Shown piece after piece: positions 7,708-9,846 of a stretch of DNA of 9,846 bases (positions are counted from its first letter, which is position 1; each line of letters begins with the position of its first letter). The notes below the pieces were generated by a model, which worked only from the letters and a program-made list of their open reading frames with translations, searched no databases and had not been told where the DNA came from. The position numbers and the translations under genes are program-made. Origin of the DNA: an uncultured Lachnospiraceae bacterium (GTDB lineage: Bacteria; Bacillota; Clostridia; Lachnospirales; Lachnospiraceae); NCBI GenBank assembly GCA_947175845.1, contig CAMWOK010000091.1:1-9846 (forward strand), written 5' to 3'.

Positions 7708-8151
7708 TCAACCGATCGCTGCCATCTGCCGAAATTTCTGGTCAGCCTCAGGGCAAACTTTCTTTAGCGATATGACGTGTCCCTCCCCGTCCAGAAAACA
7801 GTGCGTGCTCGTGCCTCTGGTGCGCAGTTCCCCCGTGCTGGCGTCTGTCATTTCGTACGCTAGGTCAAGCCGCACGCCGTTGTACTTCACGACTTTTACC
7901 TGTATCTGCACTGTGTCGTCAAAGTGCACCATGCTCTTATATTCACACGCCACCGAGACGACCGGGCTGATAATCCCGCTGCGCTCCATGTCGCAGTAGG
8001 ATATGCCAAACTGGCTCATGGCATCCATCCGCGCCTCCTCCATCCAGCGGATGTAGTTGGAGTGATGGACAATCCCCATCTGATCGGTCTCATAATACTT
8101 GGCGTGATGCAGGTATGGCCTTATCTGATTTTCTGTGTTCATCTTTTGCAT
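7708..8151 (-). CDS. Hotdog-fold acyl-CoA thioesterase, 4HBT/YbgC type
   Basis: A 147-residue cytoplasmic hotdog-fold protein of the usual length for 4-hydroxybenzoyl-CoA thioesterase/YbgC-like enzymes, which hydrolyse acyl-CoA thioesters. The signature YYETDQMGIVHHSNY lies at residues 19-33, with D23 at the position of the catalytic Asp, followed by the WMEEAR helix. The end of the fold is marked by the RGTSTHCFLD strand (112-121). The start at 8151 is chosen because AAGGGG lies five bases upstream; an in-frame ATG at 8217 would overlap the pgeF stop and adds residues unlike the family. It follows pgeF by 62 bases and is probably in the same transcript. The physiological substrate cannot be read from sequence. 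Confidence 0.9.
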   Translation of the reverse strand: MQKMNTENQIRPYLHHAKYYETDQMGIVHHSNYIRWMEEARMDAMSQFGISYCDMERSGIISPVVSVACEYKSMVHFDDTVQIQVKVVKYNGVRLDLAYEMTDASTGELRTRGTSTHCFLDGEGHVISLKKVCPEADQKFRQMAAIG

Positions 8152-8213
8152 CTTTTCCCCTTTTTCTTTTATATGCCTGAACGGGATTCTTTGCGTTTCC
8201 CTGTCAGATCCTC

Positions 8214-9131
8214 TCACTTGAGCATCATAAATGCCCCCAGATTTCCGCGTCTCCCCCTGCTTGCCCGATGGCTGAACAGCAATTCGGGATTGCAGCAGGT
8301 GCAGACATCGGTCACCTCAATGTGTTCATCTAATACGCCCGCGTCACGAAATACCCGGAAATTTGCGTACCACAGATTCAGCTGGTACTTGCCGTCCTCC
8401 TTCTGGTACATCAGACAGTCGTCAAGCCCCTTCTGCGTATACGTTGAATGGTACCGCGCCAGGTATTCCGCAGCCTTCGCGTCATCCCTGGCGAAAGCTT
8501 CCGCAAAGGAAGACGCGACGTCCTCGCTCACCTCATAGCAGTTCTGGCAGATGGAGGGCGCGATGGCAACACGGACTTCCTCCGGCTTTGTCCCATACGC
8601 GGCGCTCATTTTGTCCAAAGTCACTGCTCCCATCTTTCCGACCGTCCCACGCCACCCGGAATGCGACAGACCGATTGCCCGGTGAACCGGATCCACAATG
8701 AAAAGCGGCACACAATCCGCATAAAAAGTGGCTAAGATCACGCCTTTCTCATTGGTGAGCAGTCCGTCCACATCCGTGTAATCCCGCTCGCAGACTACGC
8801 CTTTGCCCTTGTCCGCCGCAGTCACCAGGCGGACATTTGTGGTGTGGGTCTGTTGGGAACAGACTATATCCGCAGCCGTCATGCCCATGTGCGCGGCCGC
8901 CCTTTTGTAGTTTTCGTCCACATTCTCCTTTGTGTCGCCCTGCGAATAGCTGAAATTCAGGGACTGCAGATGCGCGCTGCTCACCCCGCCATGCCTCGTC
9001 GAGAAAAAGTGATCCACAATGCCGGTCTGTTCCAGCCCCGCAAACGTGAAATATGCCATCTTTTCATTTTCCCTGTCAAAGTTAAGCCTGCATGTCCCGC
9101 GGCTCCCATATCTGATTATTGTCTCTGCCAT
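8214..9131 (-). CDS. pgeF: Peptidoglycan editing factor PgeF / YlmD-YfiH family multicopper-type protein
   Basis: A 305-residue member of the YlmD/YfiH (formerly DUF152, laccase-domain) family. Members have been reported with purine nucleoside phosphorylase/adenosine deaminase activity and, in E. coli, with correcting misincorporated residues in peptidoglycan precursors. The metal-binding triad is visible: H96 in CSQQTH, C140 in YADCVPL and H157 in LSHSGWRGT. The C140-H157 spacing of 17 matches the E. coli enzyme. FSTRHGGVS (43-51) and the C-terminal CTCC...LLFSHRASRGRRG block (277-296) are also typical. The ATG at 9131 has only a weak GGAA upstream. M25 (position 9059) is a possible alternative start but would remove a plausible N-terminal strand. 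A TATTAT at 9158-9163 on the minus strand could be a -10 box, though its -35 is poor. The gene lies downstream of yraN across an AT-rich gap. Confidence 0.94.
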   Translation of the reverse strand: MAETIIRYGSRGTCRLNFDRENEKMAYFTFAGLEQTGIVDHFFSTRHGGVSSAHLQSLNFSYSQGDTKENVDENYKRAAAHMGMTAADIVCSQQTHTTNVRLVTAADKGKGVVCERDYTDVDGLLTNEKGVILATFYADCVPLFIVDPVHRAIGLSHSGWRGTVGKMGAVTLDKMSAAYGTKPEEVRVAIAPSICQNCYEVSEDVASSFAEAFARDDAKAAEYLARYHSTYTQKGLDDCLMYQKEDGKYQLNLWYANFRVFRDAGVLDEHIEVTDVCTCCNPELLFSHRASRGRRGNLGAFMMLK

Positions 9132-9231
9132 GTTGATACGCTTCCAATCTCTTTACTATAATACATAAACTTGAAGTACAATTCCTATTCCTGCAGACAA
9201 CCATTCACTTGGCAACTCTGAAAAATAAAAT

Positions 9232-9381
9232 TTAGACACCCTTTGATTTTAAGTATCTGTCTTCATCTTCTCTTGCTTCTATAAAAGCTTTTTCTATATC
9301 AATTTTGTAGTAATGAGCCAATCTCATAACATACTTTGCCAATTGGTTCCTATCCTCTTGTATATATATGTGGAAATGCAT
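9232..9381 (-). pseudogene. AT-rich reading-frame remnant overlapping the yraN 3' end
   Basis: On the minus strand a frame different from yraN stays open to 9232 and gives a protein-like sequence of about 49 residues from an ATG at 9381 (MHFHIYIQEDRNQLAKYVMR onward, then DIEKAFIEAREDEDRY). The RLA...IDIEKA pattern loosely recalls the last helix of MazG-type nucleotide pyrophosphohydrolases, but the usual metal-binding Asp is absent, so this is only a resemblance. The DNA is much more AT-rich than its surroundings: by count, 28% G+C in 9241-9300 and 35% in 9301-9360, against 52% in 9421-9480. No good ribosome site precedes the ATG; AGGA precedes an in-frame TTG by five bases at about 9345. It is most likely the tail of a foreign or decayed gene, or possibly chance. 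Confidence 0.35.
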
Positions 9382-9712
9382 TCTGATACCACACGAACTC
9401 CCCGCCGCAGATGGACACCACGTCATAGCGCACCGGCGAAAACTCTCCGATGTTGTGAATCATCCTGTAACAGTCTGCCACCCTGCATATTGTCCGCTGC
9501 TTGCCGTGTGTCACCGCCTCCGCAGGCGCTCCTCTGGATGCGTCCCTGCGGTACTTGACCTCAAAAAATACCGTGTACTCGCCATCTCTTCCGACAAGGT
9601 CAATCTCACCGCAGCGGTTTCGATAATTGTATTCAAGAATGACAACACCCCTGCCCTGCAAATATCTGGCTGCTATCTGCTCATATTCTGTCCCTTTTTT
9701 TCTGGTGTTCAT
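9350..9712 (-). CDS. yraN: YraN / UPF0102 family endonuclease-like protein
   Basis: A 120-residue protein of normal length for UPF0102, a family with a PD-(D/E)XK nuclease-like fold and no firmly settled role. The active-site-like pattern is D38 in GEIDLV, then E51 and K53 in FFEVKYR. The N-terminal NTRKKGTEYEQIAARYL and the central EAVTHGKQRTICRVA helix are typical. The C-terminal block PVRYDVVSI...VWYQNAF is present, but the last seven residues (PHIYTRG) are encoded in the AT-rich junction and may not be original. The start at 9712 has only AGGG eleven bases upstream. It lies 26 bases after the FlhB-like gene, a pairing seen in Firmicutes near rnhB. Co-transcription with that gene is likely. 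Confidence 0.93.
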   Translation of the reverse strand: MNTRKKGTEYEQIAARYLQGRGVVILEYNYRNRCGEIDLVGRDGEYTVFFEVKYRRDASRGAPAEAVTHGKQRTICRVADCYRMIHNIGEFSPVRYDVVSICGGEFVWYQNAFPHIYTRG

Positions 9713-9738
9713 TCCGTCTTCAGCCCTGCCCTTTCTAT

Positions 9739-9846
9739 TTATTGATGCTGATTCTGGTAAGCGCTCACCTTCGCCTTGATCTTGTCCATACTGTCCACAA
9801 ACATGAGGATCTCCGCCACCACCTCGTAGAGCTCCGGCGGTATCAT
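9739..9846 (-). CDS. C-terminal end of a small FlhB/YlqH-like protein (partial)
   Basis: The last 35 codons of a gene that enters from the right edge and ends at the TAA at 9739-9741. The residues begin IPPELYEVVAEILMFVDSMD and end AYQNQHQ. The IP.ELYE.VAEIL.FV pattern is the hallmark of the C-terminal cytoplasmic domain of FlhB/YscU export-switch proteins. In many Firmicutes it occurs as a short stand-alone protein (YlqH type) next to rnhB and yraN, which fits the neighbour here. The ATG at the very edge (9844-9846) falls inside the expected domain and is probably not the start. Its function as a free-standing protein is not established. Confidence 0.8.
   Translation of the reverse strand: MIPPELYEVVAEILMFVDSMDKIKAKVSAYQNQHQ

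Noticed and set aside
8152..8217. N-terminal extension of the thioesterase from an upstream start at 8217
   Set aside because: It overlaps the pgeF stop and adds residues not seen in the family; AAGGGG favours the start at 8151.
7924..8538. Plus-strand reading frame of 204 codons across the thioesterase-pgeF junction
   Set aside because: It lies opposite two well-supported genes and has no recognisable domain or ribosome site.
1..9846. CRISPR array, tRNA, rRNA or insertion sequence
   Set aside because: No regularly spaced repeats, no tRNA-like cloverleaf, no rRNA-like sequence and no transposase-like frames were noticed.

Overview
The window looks like a chromosomal stretch from a Gram-positive Clostridia-type bacterium, most likely a Lachnospiraceae relative. 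This is inferred from the pairing of a short FlhB/YlqH-like gene with yraN, from strong AGGAGG-type ribosome binding sites, and from the style of the PgeF protein. All convincing genes lie on the minus strand, so transcription runs from right to left.

Right end (about 7700-9846): a housekeeping block. It holds the 3' end of a small FlhB/YlqH-like gene cut by the right edge, then yraN (UPF0102), a short AT-rich island with a possible gene remnant at the yraN 3' end, pgeF (multicopper-oxidase-fold YlmD/YfiH family) and a hotdog-fold acyl-CoA thioesterase of the YbgC/4HBT type.

Left three quarters (1-7660): one long co-oriented gene cluster, preceded by a good TATAAT box. In transcription order it encodes a SWIM zinc-finger protein, a broken paralogue of a helical (HEAT-like) protein, a two-pass membrane protein of unknown family, a Sel1-repeat protein, an intact copy of the helical protein, and a MoxR-type AAA+ ATPase of the YehL subfamily. 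A Shine-Dalgarno sequence at the left edge shows that the cluster continues beyond the window. By analogy with other SWIM/MoxR loci the next gene may be a von Willebrand factor A (VWA) protein, but this cannot be seen here. The gene set resembles E. coli yehL-yehM-yehP-yehQ and SWIM/MoxR/VWA loci of Actinobacteria, whose function is unknown to me.

How the genes may work together (inference): in characterised pairs such as RavA-ViaA and CbbQ-CbbO, a MoxR ATPase and a VWA partner remodel or activate another protein. Here the SWIM protein could bind nucleic acid or protein, and the helical and Sel1-repeat proteins could be scaffolds or substrate adaptors. The membrane protein could link the complex to the envelope. 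The most notable items are this composite cluster, the internally deleted paralogue inside it, and the AT-rich junction at the end of yraN. No tRNA, rRNA, CRISPR array, transposase or clear intrinsic terminator was found. No stretch over 300 bases lacks a gene or gene remnant.
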